Shown piece after piece: positions 27,621 to 36,688 of a stretch of 64,000 nt of DNA. Source of the stretch: CAYVSF01 sp046482855 (GTDB lineage: Bacteria; Bacteroidota; Bacteroidia; Bacteroidales; UBA12077). A program made the position numbers and the translations under genes. The notes under the pieces were generated by a model that saw nothing but the letters and a program-made list of their open reading frames with translations, was not told the DNA's origin and made no database searches. The stretch's first letter is position 1. Every line of letters begins with the position of its first letter. The stretch lies in assembly GCA_046482855.1 (NCBI GenBank), contig JAWOEH010000061.1, positions 1-64,000 of the forward strand, written 5' to 3'.

Positions 27621-28445
27621 ATGATGCGTGTGGTAGTAACCGATTTGGACGGAACATTATTGCGGGATGATAAAACAGTAAGTGACCAGGATTTGGCTAC
27701 GCTTGAAAACCTTGGTCGTCAAGGGGTCATTCGGGCGGCTGCCACCGGGCGCAATTTGCTGTCGGCGCAACACGTTTTGAGTGAGGATTTCCCCATTGAT
27801 TACCTGATATTTAGTTCCGGAGCCGGAGTTATGGACTGGAAGCGTCGACACCTATTGGCTTCGCACTTTTTGCCCAAGGAGTACGTTGAACGCATCGCTC
27901 GATTGTTGATTCAGTACAACATCGATTTTATGATTCATGAGATCATTCCGGATAATCATCGGTTTGTCTATTACAAAAGCAACCATCCACTCCCCGATTT
28001 TTTTCGCCGTAAAGCCATATACAAAGCTTATGCCCGTCCGCTTAATCTTCAAGGTCATTATGAGCATGCTTGTCAGTTGGTTGCCATTTTTCCCAATGAG
28101 CTCGACTTTTTTATGGAGATAAAACACAAACTCCATGGTGTAAAGGTTATCCGGGCTACCAGTCCCTTGGATGGGACTAGCATTTGGATGGAGATATTTC
28201 CACAGCACGTTTCTAAAGCCGGAGGGGTACAAATGCTATGCGATCGATACAAATTTGTTGCTGAGGATGTGGTTTGTATCGGGAACGATTATAATGACAT
28301 TGATATGTTAGAGTGGTGTCCTAATAGTTATGTTGTGGCAAATGCGCCACGCGATTTGCGGCAACGTTTTCAGGTGTGTGCCAGCAATCAGTTAAGTGGA
28401 GTGAGCGATGCAGTGAATCAGCATCAGCAATTCACCGCATCGTAA
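27621..28445 (+). CDS. HAD-superfamily phosphatase (Cof-type)
   Basis: This 274-residue protein has the HAD motifs in order: TDLDGTLLRDD (motif I nucleophile Asp), FSSGAGV (motif II Ser), and a late GNDYNDIDMLEWC (motif IV, paired Asp). A large cap lies between motifs II and III, which places it in the Cof/type IIB group. Members dephosphorylate sugar phosphates, flavin nucleotides or PLP. The gene lies 30 bases after a pyridoxamine kinase, so a B6-phosphate substrate is conceivable but unproven. The start could be ATG 27621 or 27624. Confidence 0.88.
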   Translation: MMRVVVTDLDGTLLRDDKTVSDQDLATLENLGRQGVIRAAATGRNLLSAQHVLSEDFPIDYLIFSSGAGVMDWKRRHLLASHFLPKEYVERIARLLIQYNIDFMIHEIIPDNHRFVYYKSNHPLPDFFRRKAIYKAYARPLNLQGHYEHACQLVAIFPNELDFFMEIKHKLHGVKVIRATSPLDGTSIWMEIFPQHVSKAGGVQMLCDRYKFVAEDVVCIGNDYNDIDMLEWCPNSYVVANAPRDLRQRFQVCASNQLSGVSDAVNQHQQFTAS

Positions 28446-28453
28446 TTTTCTGC

Positions 28454-28942
28454 TTATTCTTCCTGGTTCTCAAAGAAAGCTTCCTGCCCGGGGTAGTATA
28501 AATCCCGTTTGGCTAGCTCTTGTGGAAACAGAAAGTAGCGAATCTTTCCTTCGGAACATAGCTCATTTTTGTGGTTAAAAATTTGTGTCTCGATGGTGGC
28601 TATTCTCCGGTTTTTTTCTGTAAGCTTTGCCTTAACCAGTATGGGGCCTTTGTTGGTATATACTTTGTTTTTGTAACGTACGGTAAGATCTGCCGTCATT
28701 CCCGATGTGCCGGTTTGGGTGTAAACCACCCAGGAGGCAATTTCGTCCATAATGGTGGACTGGATTCCGCCGTGAAGAATGTTTCCATAGCCTTGATAGT
28801 AATCCATGGGATTCCATTGGGAGATAATGAATTCACCATCCTGTTGGAATTTCATCTTTAAACCCACCGGGTTATCCGGGCTACAGCCGAAACAGTTATA
28901 GCCGGGTCTGTGACGAAAGGGATTTTGCAGGTTTTTTTTCAT
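28454..28942 (-). CDS. PaaI-type hotdog thioesterase
   Basis: This 162-residue single hotdog-domain protein has the family signature NILHGGIQSTIMDEIASW (about 50-67), with the catalytic Asp in the helix after His-Gly-Gly. TADLTVRYKNKV follows as the second half of the fold. An N-terminal CFGCSPDNPVGLKMKF is typical of the PaaI/YiiD-like group that hydrolyses acyl-CoA or phenylacetyl-CoA thioesters. The substrate is unknown. It starts a minus-strand run with the PPOX-type protein and 5-formyl-THF cyclo-ligase, at short gaps. Confidence 0.85.
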   Translation of the reverse strand: MKKNLQNPFRHRPGYNCFGCSPDNPVGLKMKFQQDGEFIISQWNPMDYYQGYGNILHGGIQSTIMDEIASWVVYTQTGTSGMTADLTVRYKNKVYTNKGPILVKAKLTEKNRRIATIETQIFNHKNELCSEGKIRYFLFPQELAKRDLYYPGQEAFFENQEE

Positions 28943-28954
28943 GCTCCAATTGGG

Positions 28955-29431
28955 TTAATATTCAAATTGACGGCCGGTAATGGCAGCAACGGGAATTTTG
29001 ATAACCATGATGTTGTCCACTGCTGGTTTTGAATACTTGAATTCTTTGTCGGAATAGTTTTTCATCATAATACTTAATCCCTTCATTTTCTCCTCTTCGT
29101 CTTCAAGAAGAATTGCCTGGCCATGAATCTGAACACTTCGGTAAGCCATTCGCCATGAACAGGCCACCTGTTCGTGACGTGCAAAAAGTTTTTGATCAGC
29201 GTTAAAGGCTATACATACATTGTTGTTACGCTTCAATACCTCCAGTTTTTTGCCCTCTTTTGCGCAATGGAGCCATACGGTTTGATCTTCATACCCAAAA
29301 TTGAATGCCAACACATAGGGCTCATCGCCGTCAACCATGCCTACATGGCAGATGTCGCATCGCTTGATGATCTCTTCAAGTTCATTCAAATCAACGATAT
29401 CCTGTATCGCTTTGTCTCGTACTGTTGCCAT
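28955..29431 (-). CDS. Pyridoxamine 5'-phosphate-oxidase-family flavoprotein
   Basis: I chose the start at 29431 (MATVRDKAIQDI); the longer frame to 29497 overlaps the previous gene and adds an unrelated stretch. This gives 158 residues. The split-barrel core shows CDICHVGMVDGDEPYVLAFNF, an FMN contact in VWLHCAKEGKKLE, and CSWRMAYRSVQIHG. These are typical of the small FMN-binding PPOX proteins often called NimA-like. It is unlikely to be the true PdxH, because that enzyme is longer and has a distinct C-terminus. Function unknown; flavin- or F420-dependent reductions are known in this fold. Confidence 0.8.
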   Translation of the reverse strand: MATVRDKAIQDIVDLNELEEIIKRCDICHVGMVDGDEPYVLAFNFGYEDQTVWLHCAKEGKKLEVLKRNNNVCIAFNADQKLFARHEQVACSWRMAYRSVQIHGQAILLEDEEEKMKGLSIMMKNYSDKEFKYSKPAVDNIMVIKIPVAAITGRQFEY

Positions 29432-29486
29432 AGTTTTTTGTTTTAAAAATACAAAATTGTGCAGGTCGAAACCCTTTGCAGGAGCA

Positions 29487-30038
29487 TTACTTTTCAACAG
29501 TTTCGGTAATCACCCGATCCATAGGAATATCGTAGGCATCTGTTGGAACTTCCGCTATGAGTTGCACATCGAAGCATACGCCCACTTTTAGTGCGTGTGT
29601 TGATTTCAGGAGTTTATCGTAGTAAGCTTTTCCTCGTCCAAGGCGATTTAGGTAAGGATCAAAAGCTACGCCGGGGACAATGATCAAATCAATGCTACTG
29701 GGATCGGGCTCAATCGGTCCCGTAGGTTCATAAATACCAAATACAGGCTCCGGCTTCATATCCTGCATGCCCGTAAAGGAACGCAGTTCCAATACATCCC
29801 CTTTTACCACAGGCAGAATCATTGATTTATCTTTGGCCCATCGTTTAACAAAATCGTGAGTAGCTACTTCGTCGGGCAACGACCAATAGGCCATGATTTT
29901 TCTGGCCTTTTGAAAAGCTTCCATTTGCTCAACTTTTTGGAAAATAGCTGTCGAACGAGCTTTTTTTTCCTGTTGTGAAAGCTGCTTTTTCGCCTCTTTT
30001 ATTTGCTGGCGTATAACTTTTTTTTGTTTGTTAATCAT
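29487..30038 (-). CDS. 5-formyltetrahydrofolate cyclo-ligase
   Basis: The enzyme returns 5-formyl-THF to the active folate pool as 5,10-methenyl-THF, using ATP. The 183-residue protein fits the family length. It opens KKVIRQQIKEAKKQLSQQEK, which matches the N-terminal Lys/Arg substrate motif. The ATP-binding segment is RLGRGKAYYDKLL (normal form RLG-G-GYYD). LIIVPGVAFDP precedes it. Folate use links it loosely to metF and metH, but these are 8 kb away. The response regulator gene ends 2 bases before it in the same direction. Confidence 0.88.
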   Translation of the reverse strand: MINKQKKVIRQQIKEAKKQLSQQEKKARSTAIFQKVEQMEAFQKARKIMAYWSLPDEVATHDFVKRWAKDKSMILPVVKGDVLELRSFTGMQDMKPEPVFGIYEPTGPIEPDPSSIDLIIVPGVAFDPYLNRLGRGKAYYDKLLKSTHALKVGVCFDVQLIAEVPTDAYDIPMDRVITETVEK

Positions 30039-30040
30039 GA

Positions 30041-30736
30041 CTATGAAACAATGAGCTTATACCCTTTTCCGTGAATATTTAAGATTTGTATAGAGGAGTC
30101 TGCCCTTAGGTATTTTCTTAGCTTTGTGATATATACATCCATGCTTCGCGCATTAAAATAGCTGTCCTCGGACCAGATTTGCTTCAGGGCGTAATTACGT
30201 TCCAATAAATCGTTTTTGTGCTCGCACAGGAGTTTTAGCAACTCATTTTCTTTCGTGGTAAGTTTCTGCTCAGTGCCATCGTAAAGGAGGATTTGCTTCT
30301 GCGCATCGAAAGTGAAATCACCAATTTCAAACATCCATTGTTCTTGCTCGGAGGATTTATTTCCGGTTCGGCGCAAAATGGCCTGCATTCGGAATAACAA
30401 TTCTTCCATACTGAAAGGTTTTGTCATGTAGTCATCGGCACCTAATGAAAAGCCTTCCAGAATGTCTTCCTTCATGGATTTGGCTGTTAAGAAAAGAAAG
30501 GGAACCGTAGTATTTTCTTTCCGGATGTTTTTGGCTAATGTAAACCCATCCATTTTGGGCATCATCACATCCAATATGCATAAATCATATTTGTCCTTAT
30601 CAAAGCCTTTAAGGGCTTCTTCGCCATCTTTGAATAATGCGGTCTCATAGCCCTTTGCAGTAAGGTATTCACGCAAGAGCATGCCCAGGTTTTCATCATC
30701 CTCGGCCAATAAAATCTTGGCTTTAGTTTCTTCCAT
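30041..30736 (-). CDS. rprY: OmpR-family response regulator (RprY-like)
   Basis: The 231-residue regulator has a receiver domain with acidic residues in LLAEDDENLG, the phosphorylated Asp in LCILDVMMPKMDG (residue about 54), and the Lys of MTKPFS. A winged-helix DNA-binding domain follows (RNYALKQIWSEDSYFNARSM and the KLRKYL helix). It is encoded with the kinase (14-base overlap), and the pair matches the Bacteroidota RprX/RprY system in domain order and in the kinase's distinctive N-terminus. RprY of Bacteroides has been linked to envelope and redox stress control. Target genes are not visible here. Confidence 0.85.
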   Translation of the reverse strand: MEETKAKILLAEDDENLGMLLREYLTAKGYETALFKDGEEALKGFDKDKYDLCILDVMMPKMDGFTLAKNIRKENTTVPFLFLTAKSMKEDILEGFSLGADDYMTKPFSMEELLFRMQAILRRTGNKSSEQEQWMFEIGDFTFDAQKQILLYDGTEQKLTTKENELLKLLCEHKNDLLERNYALKQIWSEDSYFNARSMDVYITKLRKYLRADSSIQILNIHGKGYKLIVS

Positions 30737-32315
30737 TTTCGGTTAAGTTTATGGGTATGTAGATACTAAATGTACTTCCTTTTTTGTATTCGCTTGCAAT
30801 CGTTACTTTCCCACCATGTGCTTCAGCAATTTTTTTAACATAACTCAGCCCCAGTCCAAAACCTTTAACGTCATGAACATTGCCGGTGGAAACCCGGTAG
30901 AATTGATCGAATACCCGTTTTTGGTCGGATCGTTTTATGCCCACACCACTATCCGTTACCGATACAATAACAAAAGAACCATTTTGGCGGGTTTTTATTG
31001 CAATTTCGGGTTTATCTTTTGAATATTTAAGTGCATTGTCCAATAAATTTAATAAGATATTGGTAAAGTGCACTTCGTCAATCCATACGGTTGATTTTTT
31101 TGCCTCCAGTTGAGTTGTTATATTTCCATCGCGTTGCTGTATCTGAATATGAAAATTCTTAGCTACGTTATCAATTACCTGATGTATGTCAATTTCCTTG
31201 CGTTTAAGTTTAATTTCCCCTTGTTCTAAAAGTGCCGTCTTTAGCACTTTTTCTACCTGGTAACTTAGTCGCTTACTTTCCTCTTCAATAATAGAGGAAA
31301 TATGGCCTACGTTTTTGTGCTCTATGGGTATGCTTTTGTCTTTTAACATCTGCGATGCTAATGAAATAGTGGATATGGGCGTTTTTAATTCATGGGTCAT
31401 GTTATTTACAAAATCGTTCTTAATTTGAGATAGTCTCTTTTGCTTGAACATAATGTGTATCGTGGTAAAAAATCCCCCCAGGATTATGAGCATAAGAATA
31501 ATAGAGGAGATGGAAAGATACCCGGTTGTTCTGATAATGTAATTTTGCTCTTCGGGAAAATAGATGTTCAGGTAATTATCTTTGGCAAATACATCATTTG
31601 GGAAAAGTTGCGAGCTAAAGAAGTGGTTGCTGCTATGGTGCTCATAGTTTTCCGTTGCAAAAATGATGCTATCGGCTCTGTGTGTAACTGCAAATTCGTA
31701 ATCCAGGTTAACACCTCTGGCTACCAGCTCTCGATGAATAATCGTATCAAGGGTTTCCAAATCGATCCGTTCAATTAAATCAATATCTACCTGGATGAGT
31801 TTGTTGACGATGTTTTCAACGAATACACGTTTGTTGGTAAGTTTTTCCAGAAACTCAGGGTTGCTAATGGATTGTGTATTAAGTAATTTTTCTTGATTCT
31901 CTTTATTGAGTACAAAGTTTTGTTTTGTGTTTAATCGCATTGAGGTGTTTCCCACGAAATTGAGCTCGTTCAAAATGGCCAATGAATCAGGATTAGTAAA
32001 CCGGAATACTTCCTTATCCCAATCTACAATACGATATCCGTAAAGATTTTGCTGGGTTTTGTTGATTTGATAGTTAACACTTGTATTGCCTCTTTTGCTT
32101 GACTCATAGGGTTCCACTTCGTTCACCATCATGTATACCATTTCCCGCTGCTCAACTTCTTGTACAATATTAAACAGGCTTTTATTAATTAACTGATTGA
32201 ACTGTTTCTCATTTAGCTCAATGGCGTTCTTTATCCAGTTAAACTGAATGAGAATAAAACCTGCCAAAGTGAGAGATAAAATGATAGTAACTGCCCAAAG
32301 GGTTTTGTTTTTCAT
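30723..32315 (-). CDS. rprX: Sensor histidine kinase (RprX-like)
   Basis: The chosen start at 32315 (MKNKTLWAVTIILS) gives 530 residues. A longer frame to 32429 adds an unlikely N-terminus, and a TATCTTTG -7 box at 32385-32378 on the minus strand fits the shorter form. The layout is membrane segment 1 (about 5-25), a large extracytoplasmic sensor region (about 30-275), membrane segment 2 (ISSIILMLIILGGFFTTI), H-box MTHELKTPISTISL, N-box LLDNALKYS, and G-box DSGVGI with GFGLGLSYVKKI. All catalytic parts are present. It should phosphorylate the overlapping response regulator. The signal is unknown. Confidence 0.88.
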   Translation of the reverse strand: MKNKTLWAVTIILSLTLAGFILIQFNWIKNAIELNEKQFNQLINKSLFNIVQEVEQREMVYMMVNEVEPYESSKRGNTSVNYQINKTQQNLYGYRIVDWDKEVFRFTNPDSLAILNELNFVGNTSMRLNTKQNFVLNKENQEKLLNTQSISNPEFLEKLTNKRVFVENIVNKLIQVDIDLIERIDLETLDTIIHRELVARGVNLDYEFAVTHRADSIIFATENYEHHSSNHFFSSQLFPNDVFAKDNYLNIYFPEEQNYIIRTTGYLSISSIILMLIILGGFFTTIHIMFKQKRLSQIKNDFVNNMTHELKTPISTISLASQMLKDKSIPIEHKNVGHISSIIEEESKRLSYQVEKVLKTALLEQGEIKLKRKEIDIHQVIDNVAKNFHIQIQQRDGNITTQLEAKKSTVWIDEVHFTNILLNLLDNALKYSKDKPEIAIKTRQNGSFVIVSVTDSGVGIKRSDQKRVFDQFYRVSTGNVHDVKGFGLGLSYVKKIAEAHGGKVTIASEYKKGSTFSIYIPINLTENGRN

Positions 32316-32525
32316 AAAAAAGTTGTATTTTTGCACCCTTAAAATATGGCTTTTTAGGGTTGCTAAATATGCTGTAACAAAGATAAACAGTGGGATTAGA
32401 GAAGCTTTATCTTTAACAATATTTAACATTGCTTTAATCTACTTAACGGCTTTTTCCTGTAGGTTTGCAATGCAAGAATAAGTAAGAATCGTTTTTTATA
32501 GGTTTAAATTTTAGGGTTTAAGGGA

Positions 32526-32560
32526 AAAAAGAGCTGCTTCCGTTGGGAGCGGCTCTTTTT
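32526..32560 (-). terminator. Terminator after the M42 peptidase gene
   Basis: AAAAAGAGCTGCTTCC and GGGAGCGGCTCTTTTT form a long stem with one G-U pair and a small loop. T-rich ends flank it on both strands. It lies 15 bases after the minus-strand M42 stop, upstream of nothing on the plus strand. Confidence 0.88.
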
Positions 32561-32574
32561 GATTAACAACTTGC

Positions 32575-33618
32575 TTAAAAGCTCCAATCAAAAGAAGCAA
32601 GTTCCTTTAAACAGTGGGATAGTAGCTGTGTACCGGCGGCAATATCATCGGTGTGGACCGATTCAATTACCTGATGAATATGCCGGGTGGGAATAGAAAC
32701 AGCACCTGCAATGGCTCCTTGTTTGGACATTCGCTGTACGTTGGCTGTATCGGTTCCGCCGGCCGGAAGTAATTCTGGTTGCCAGGGGATTTTGTGTTTC
32801 TTGGCTGTCTCCTTCATGTATCGAACCATCCGGTAATCGGCAATGGCCGATGAATCCATGATCTTGATACCCGCACCTTTACCCAGTTGTGTTACCTGTT
32901 CGTGTGGTTGTGAGCCGGGCACATCGTAGGCAATGGTGGTGTCGATGGCAAAACCAAAATGCGGCTGAATATGTTGAGTGGCAACCTGTGCACCTCGTAT
33001 TCCTACTTCTTCCTGCACGGTAAATACTGCATACACATCGTAAGGGAGTTCTGTGTTTTTCAATTGCTTCAATACTTCAATCAGGATATAGACCGATATG
33101 CGGTTGTCCAGGGATTTTCCATTCACGCAGTGGCCCATCTCTATTAACTCCCGTTCACGGGTAATGGGATTGCCAATTTCAATCCATTCCTCTGCCTCTT
33201 CCTTTGACAGGCCCAGATCGATAAAGAAATCCGATACTTTGGCCTCTTTCTTGCGTTCTTCAGGGGTCATAACATGGATAGGTTTTGATCCCATAACGCC
33301 TGTCAAATCTTTTTTACCGTGAATAATTACTCGTTGTGCGGTGAGTGTTTTCGGGTCAAAGCCACCTAAAGGATGGAAGCGAACAAAACCATTGTCATCA
33401 ATATGGCTCACAATAAAGCCTATTTCGTCCATATGGGCCGCCAGCATCACGCGTTTTCTGTCCTTCCCTTTTTTTATGGCCATAACGTTGCCCAGGTTAT
33501 CGGTCTCAACGTTATCTACAAATGGGGATACTTCCTGTATAATCAGGTTGCGAATGCGTTCCTCATATCCGGGTGCTCCGGGAGTTTCACTTATCTTTTT
33601 AAGTAAGTTAAAATTCAT
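32575..33618 (-). CDS. M42-family aminopeptidase (glutamyl aminopeptidase type)
   Basis: This 347-residue protein is a dinuclear zinc aminopeptidase that forms large shell complexes in the cytoplasm. Metal ligands and catalytic residues appear in order: MLAAHMDEIGFI (His, Asp), SLDNRISVYIL (bridging Asp), VFTVQEEVGIRGA (catalytic and binding Glu pair), IDTTIAYDVPG, and the final RHIHQVIESVH (His). All are intact. The gene lies at the position where pyruvate kinase is often found downstream of rnc and the IPExxxVDY gene in related genomes, but nothing indicates a functional connection. Its start is ATG after a weak Shine-Dalgarno sequence. Confidence 0.9.
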   Translation of the reverse strand: MNFNLLKKISETPGAPGYEERIRNLIIQEVSPFVDNVETDNLGNVMAIKKGKDRKRVMLAAHMDEIGFIVSHIDDNGFVRFHPLGGFDPKTLTAQRVIIHGKKDLTGVMGSKPIHVMTPEERKKEAKVSDFFIDLGLSKEEAEEWIEIGNPITRERELIEMGHCVNGKSLDNRISVYILIEVLKQLKNTELPYDVYAVFTVQEEVGIRGAQVATQHIQPHFGFAIDTTIAYDVPGSQPHEQVTQLGKGAGIKIMDSSAIADYRMVRYMKETAKKHKIPWQPELLPAGGTDTANVQRMSKQGAIAGAVSIPTRHIHQVIESVHTDDIAAGTQLLSHCLKELASFDWSF

Positions 33619-33647
33619 GGGTGTAATGTATTTACGTTTCCTTGTTT

Positions 33648-34085
33648 TTATTGAAAGGATTCTTGTATGCGTGCTTGTTCCTTTGTTGATAATTCTTCAA
33701 TAGGGAAGGCAGCCAGAATCATGTCCATTGCATTCAACTTTGTAATAAGTTGTTTATGGTCTGTTTCGGTAAGATCTCCTGCAATCAACAGGATAAAGTC
33801 AATATTCTTGTGTCGTTTAAGAAAGAAACCCGCCTCACATTTGTTGTTTATTTGAATATATTGAAATGCCGAGTCTTTATTCCGTTGTTTGTACAGGGAA
33901 AAAGATTGAACCGTTTCCTGCTTTTTCTCTTCAAATACCAGATAGTCCGACTTCTGTAGTTGTAACCCCAGTTCCTGATTTAAAGCCCACGAAAAACGAT
34001 AATCATTTTCATGCGAGGCAATACCAATTACCCTAACGGGAGTTGGAGCCTCAAACGATGCAAGTTTGTGTACTCTTTTTTTCAC
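33648..34085 (-). CDS. IPExxxVDY-type small protein
   Basis: This 145-residue protein of unknown function is recognised by position and pattern. It sits just downstream of rnc, as in many Bacteroidota. It begins KRVHKLASFE and contains GIASHENDYRFSWALNQELGL, the usual His-Lys-Leu and Asp-Tyr/Leu-Asn features. The naming motif is degenerate: the place where IPExxxVDY is expected reads FLKRHKNIDFILLI. Only the Asp and the following hydrophobic run are kept. The protein is probably cytoplasmic; no membrane segment or signal is seen. It may be a ribosome- or RNA-related helper, judging from the rnc neighbour, but that is only a guess. Confidence 0.7.
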   Translation of the reverse strand: MKKRVHKLASFEAPTPVRVIGIASHENDYRFSWALNQELGLQLQKSDYLVFEEKKQETVQSFSLYKQRNKDSAFQYIQINNKCEAGFFLKRHKNIDFILLIAGDLTETDHKQLITKLNAMDMILAAFPIEELSTKEQARIQESFQ

Positions 34086-34153
34086 ACTACCCTTTCCTTC
34101 TGATTCAAAACGGAACTAAATATAAGAAAAAATAGAGAACAGGAAAAGATGTG

Positions 34154-34882
34154 TTAGTCGATAATGAGACCAATATTGAGTAGTGCCTGATGAGCAGCGT
34201 GCTGCTGCGCCTCTTTTTTTGATAGACCTGTTCCAGATCCTACTTCTTCCTGATCGAGATAGACAAAGGAGATAAATCCATTCGCATACTGGAGCTCAGG
34301 GTGGTTATCCTGGTTCTCGAATTGTATCTCCTTTCTATTTTTCTGTGCCCATTCTATAAGTTTCGATTTATAGTCGGGATCCTGTGTTTTAAGTTCGGAG
34401 AGATCGATATATCGTTCAATAATTCGGTTTGTGATAAATCGCTTGGTTTTTTTGTAATTGGAGTCGATAAAGACAGCACCAATAAGGGCTTCTAACGCAT
34501 TGCCGAAGATGTTTTTGGTCCCGTTATTTGGAATATGGGAGCGGACTAACTTGGGAAGGCCTAAATTGCAGGCGATTTCATTAAGCTTTTCGCGACTGAC
34601 AATGCGTGCCCGCATTTTTGTTAAAAAGCCTTCTTCTTGTTCGGGAAAATGTTCGTATAGGTATTCGGCAATGACGGCATCCAATATGGCATCGCCAAGG
34701 TATTCGAGGCGTTCATTATTCATAAATTTACCGCCTTCCCTTTTCAGGGAGGCGGATTTATGAGTAAATGCAATTTTATACACTTCGATATTTCGGGGAT
34801 AAAATCCTAGCAATTTACGTAAGCTTTTATAAAAGAGCTTTTCTTTTGCCAGGCCCCGGATGGTAGGTAATCTCCTAAGCAC
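34154..34882 (-). CDS. rnc: Ribonuclease III
   Basis: RNase III cleaves double-stranded RNA and matures rRNA. The 242-residue protein has the catalytic signature NERLEYLGDAILDAVIAEYL (about 55-74). The second acidic site, GNALEALIGAVFIDSNY, carries the Glu and Asp metal ligands. A C-terminal dsRNA-binding domain (GFISFVYLDQEEVGSGTGLSKKEAQQ, viewed as strand-strand-helix) ends the protein. It follows fabF by only 5 bases, as in many bacteria where acpP, fabF and rnc are linked. Confidence 0.95.
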   Translation of the reverse strand: MLRRLPTIRGLAKEKLFYKSLRKLLGFYPRNIEVYKIAFTHKSASLKREGGKFMNNERLEYLGDAILDAVIAEYLYEHFPEQEEGFLTKMRARIVSREKLNEIACNLGLPKLVRSHIPNNGTKNIFGNALEALIGAVFIDSNYKKTKRFITNRIIERYIDLSELKTQDPDYKSKLIEWAQKNRKEIQFENQDNHPELQYANGFISFVYLDQEEVGSGTGLSKKEAQQHAAHQALLNIGLIID

Positions 34883-34887
34883 GTTGC

Positions 34888-36141
34888 TTACTCAGTATAT
34901 TTTTTAACAATGACTGAAGCATTGTGCCCACCAAAGCCAAAAGTATTGCTTAAGGCTGTATTTACCTCGCGCTCCTGAGCTTTATTGAACGTGTAGTTCA
35001 TTTTCTCGTCAAGCTCGGGGTCGGGTGTAGAGAAATTGATGGTTGGCGGAACAAAGTTTTTCTTAATTGCACCTATCGCAGCAATAAGCTCGACGGCACC
35101 TGCAGCACCCAGTAAGTGACCAGTCATCGACTTGGTTGAACTTACGTTGAGCTTATAACTATGTTCGCCGAACACCTTTTTCACTCCTCTGATTTCTGCA
35201 ATATCACCAATAGGAGTGGCTGTTCCGTGAGTATTGATATAATCAATCTCTTCGGGTTCCATTTGAGCATCTTTCAGGGCTCGTTTCATTACAAGACTTG
35301 CGCCGAGTCCTTCAGGATGCGGGGCTGTGAGGTGATGAGCATCGGCTGACATGCCACCTCCTTTGATTTCAGCGTAGATTTTTGCGCCACGAGCTAAAGC
35401 GTGTTCAAGTTCTTCCAGAATCAGAGAACCGCCACCTTCACCCATAACAAATCCATCGCGTGTTTTATCAAAAGGACGTGAGGCCGTTTTGTATTCATCA
35501 TTGTTGGTTGATACGGCTTGCATTGAGTTAAATCCTCCCAAGCCCGGTTCGTTGATTGCAGCCTCCGAACCGCCAACTACAAACGCATTGGCTTTCCCCA
35601 AGCGGATGTAATTGAACGCATCAATTACAGCATTGGTTGAGGATGCACAGGCCGAAACCGTTGCAAAGTTTGGTCCACGGAATCCGTGTTTCATCGAGAT
35701 ATGTCCTGCTGCAATATCCAAGATCATCTTGGGAATGAAGAAAGGACTATATCGAGGCGTGTAATTGCCTTCGACGTAGCCTTTTACTTCTTGCAGGAAG
35801 GTCTCGATGCCTCCAATGCCAGAACCCCAAATAACGCCAATTTCATCACGATCAACTTTTTCAAAGTCGAAGTTTGCATCGGCAATCGCCTGATCGGCTG
35901 CTACCATAGCAAATATGCTGAAATTGTCAAGCTTTCGAATTTCTTTACGGTCGAAATGCGCTTTGGGATCGAAATCCTTTACCTCACACGCAAATCTTGT
36001 TTTAAATTTTGAAGCATCAAAGTGAGTAATCAGGTCTGATCCACTTACTCCTTTGTACAGATTATCCCAGTACTCCTCAACTGAGTTTCCAATGGGGGTA
36101 ATCGCTCCAAGGCCTGTTACTACTACACGTTTTAATTCCAT
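34888..36141 (-). CDS. fabF: Beta-ketoacyl-ACP synthase II
   Basis: FabF condenses acyl-ACP with malonyl-ACP to extend fatty acids. The 417-residue thiolase-fold protein has the active-site Cys in SACASSTNAVIDA (residue about 164), His in NTHGTATPIGD, and the second His in STKSMTGHLLGAAGAVE. All three are intact. The N-terminus VVTGLGAITPIGNSVEEYW is typical. It acts on acyl-ACP carried by the protein encoded just upstream (40-base gap), so this is the canonical acpP-fabF pair, with rnc after it. Confidence 0.97.
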   Translation of the reverse strand: MELKRVVVTGLGAITPIGNSVEEYWDNLYKGVSGSDLITHFDASKFKTRFACEVKDFDPKAHFDRKEIRKLDNFSIFAMVAADQAIADANFDFEKVDRDEIGVIWGSGIGGIETFLQEVKGYVEGNYTPRYSPFFIPKMILDIAAGHISMKHGFRGPNFATVSACASSTNAVIDAFNYIRLGKANAFVVGGSEAAINEPGLGGFNSMQAVSTNNDEYKTASRPFDKTRDGFVMGEGGGSLILEELEHALARGAKIYAEIKGGGMSADAHHLTAPHPEGLGASLVMKRALKDAQMEPEEIDYINTHGTATPIGDIAEIRGVKKVFGEHSYKLNVSSTKSMTGHLLGAAGAVELIAAIGAIKKNFVPPTINFSTPDPELDEKMNYTFNKAQEREVNTALSNTFGFGGHNASVIVKKYTE

Positions 36142-36180
36142 GTTAGCAAAAATTTAAAACAAGAAAATGAAGTCAGAAAA

Positions 36181-36417
36181 TTATTTTGCGTGCTCTTCAA
36201 TGTATTTTGTTGCATCGCCAACAGTGCCGATGTTTTCCGCTTGATCATCCGGGATAGAGATGTTGAATTCTTTCTCGAACTCCATGATCAACTCAACTGT
36301 GTCAAGAGAGTCGGCTCCAAGGTCATTTGTGAAGCTTGCCTCGTTAGTTACTTCGTTCTCATCAACTCCTAACTTATCAACGATGATAGCTTTAACTCTT
36401 GATGCAATATCAGACAT
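36181..36417 (-). CDS. acpP: Acyl carrier protein
   Basis: The 78-residue, strongly acidic protein has the phosphopantetheine attachment Ser in [13 protein letters not shown] (residue about 37), with helices typical of ACP. It carries growing acyl chains to FabF and other fatty-acid enzymes in the cytoplasm. The first of three linked minus-strand genes (acpP-fabF-rnc), it lies behind a good promoter at 36461-36492. Confidence 0.97.
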   Translation of the reverse strand: MSDIASRVKAIIVDKLGVDENEVTNEASFTNDLGADSLDTVELIMEFEKEFNISIPDDQAENIGTVGDATKYIEEHAK

Positions 36418-36460
36418 AACTTTAAATTTTAGTTAATAATTAAGTTCAATTTTAACAGTG

Positions 36461-36492
36461 CAAAGAAATAGAAATACTTGAGATAAATCAAA
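36461..36492 (-). promoter_or_regulatory. Promoter of the acpP-fabF-rnc operon
   Basis: On the minus strand TTTG (36492-36489), a 20-base spacer and TTTCTTTG (36468-36461) match the Bacteroidota promoter with one mismatch in the -7 box. The transcript would start near 36455, leaving a short leader before acpP. Confidence 0.65.
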
Positions 36493-36688
36493 AAATATCC
36501 CTAATTTTTATGCAAAAATAATCTTTTTTGCCCGATTTATCCCATTTTTGCAGGATATTTTCGCCTGTTAAAAGGGGTCATTATTAGATGAAAAAACCGT
36601 AGCTTTGAAGAAAATCGACGCAAATATAGCTCTCTGCTACTTGGTTGATTTGACCCGCCTTGGCGTAATGAAAAACGAATCTTTTATT

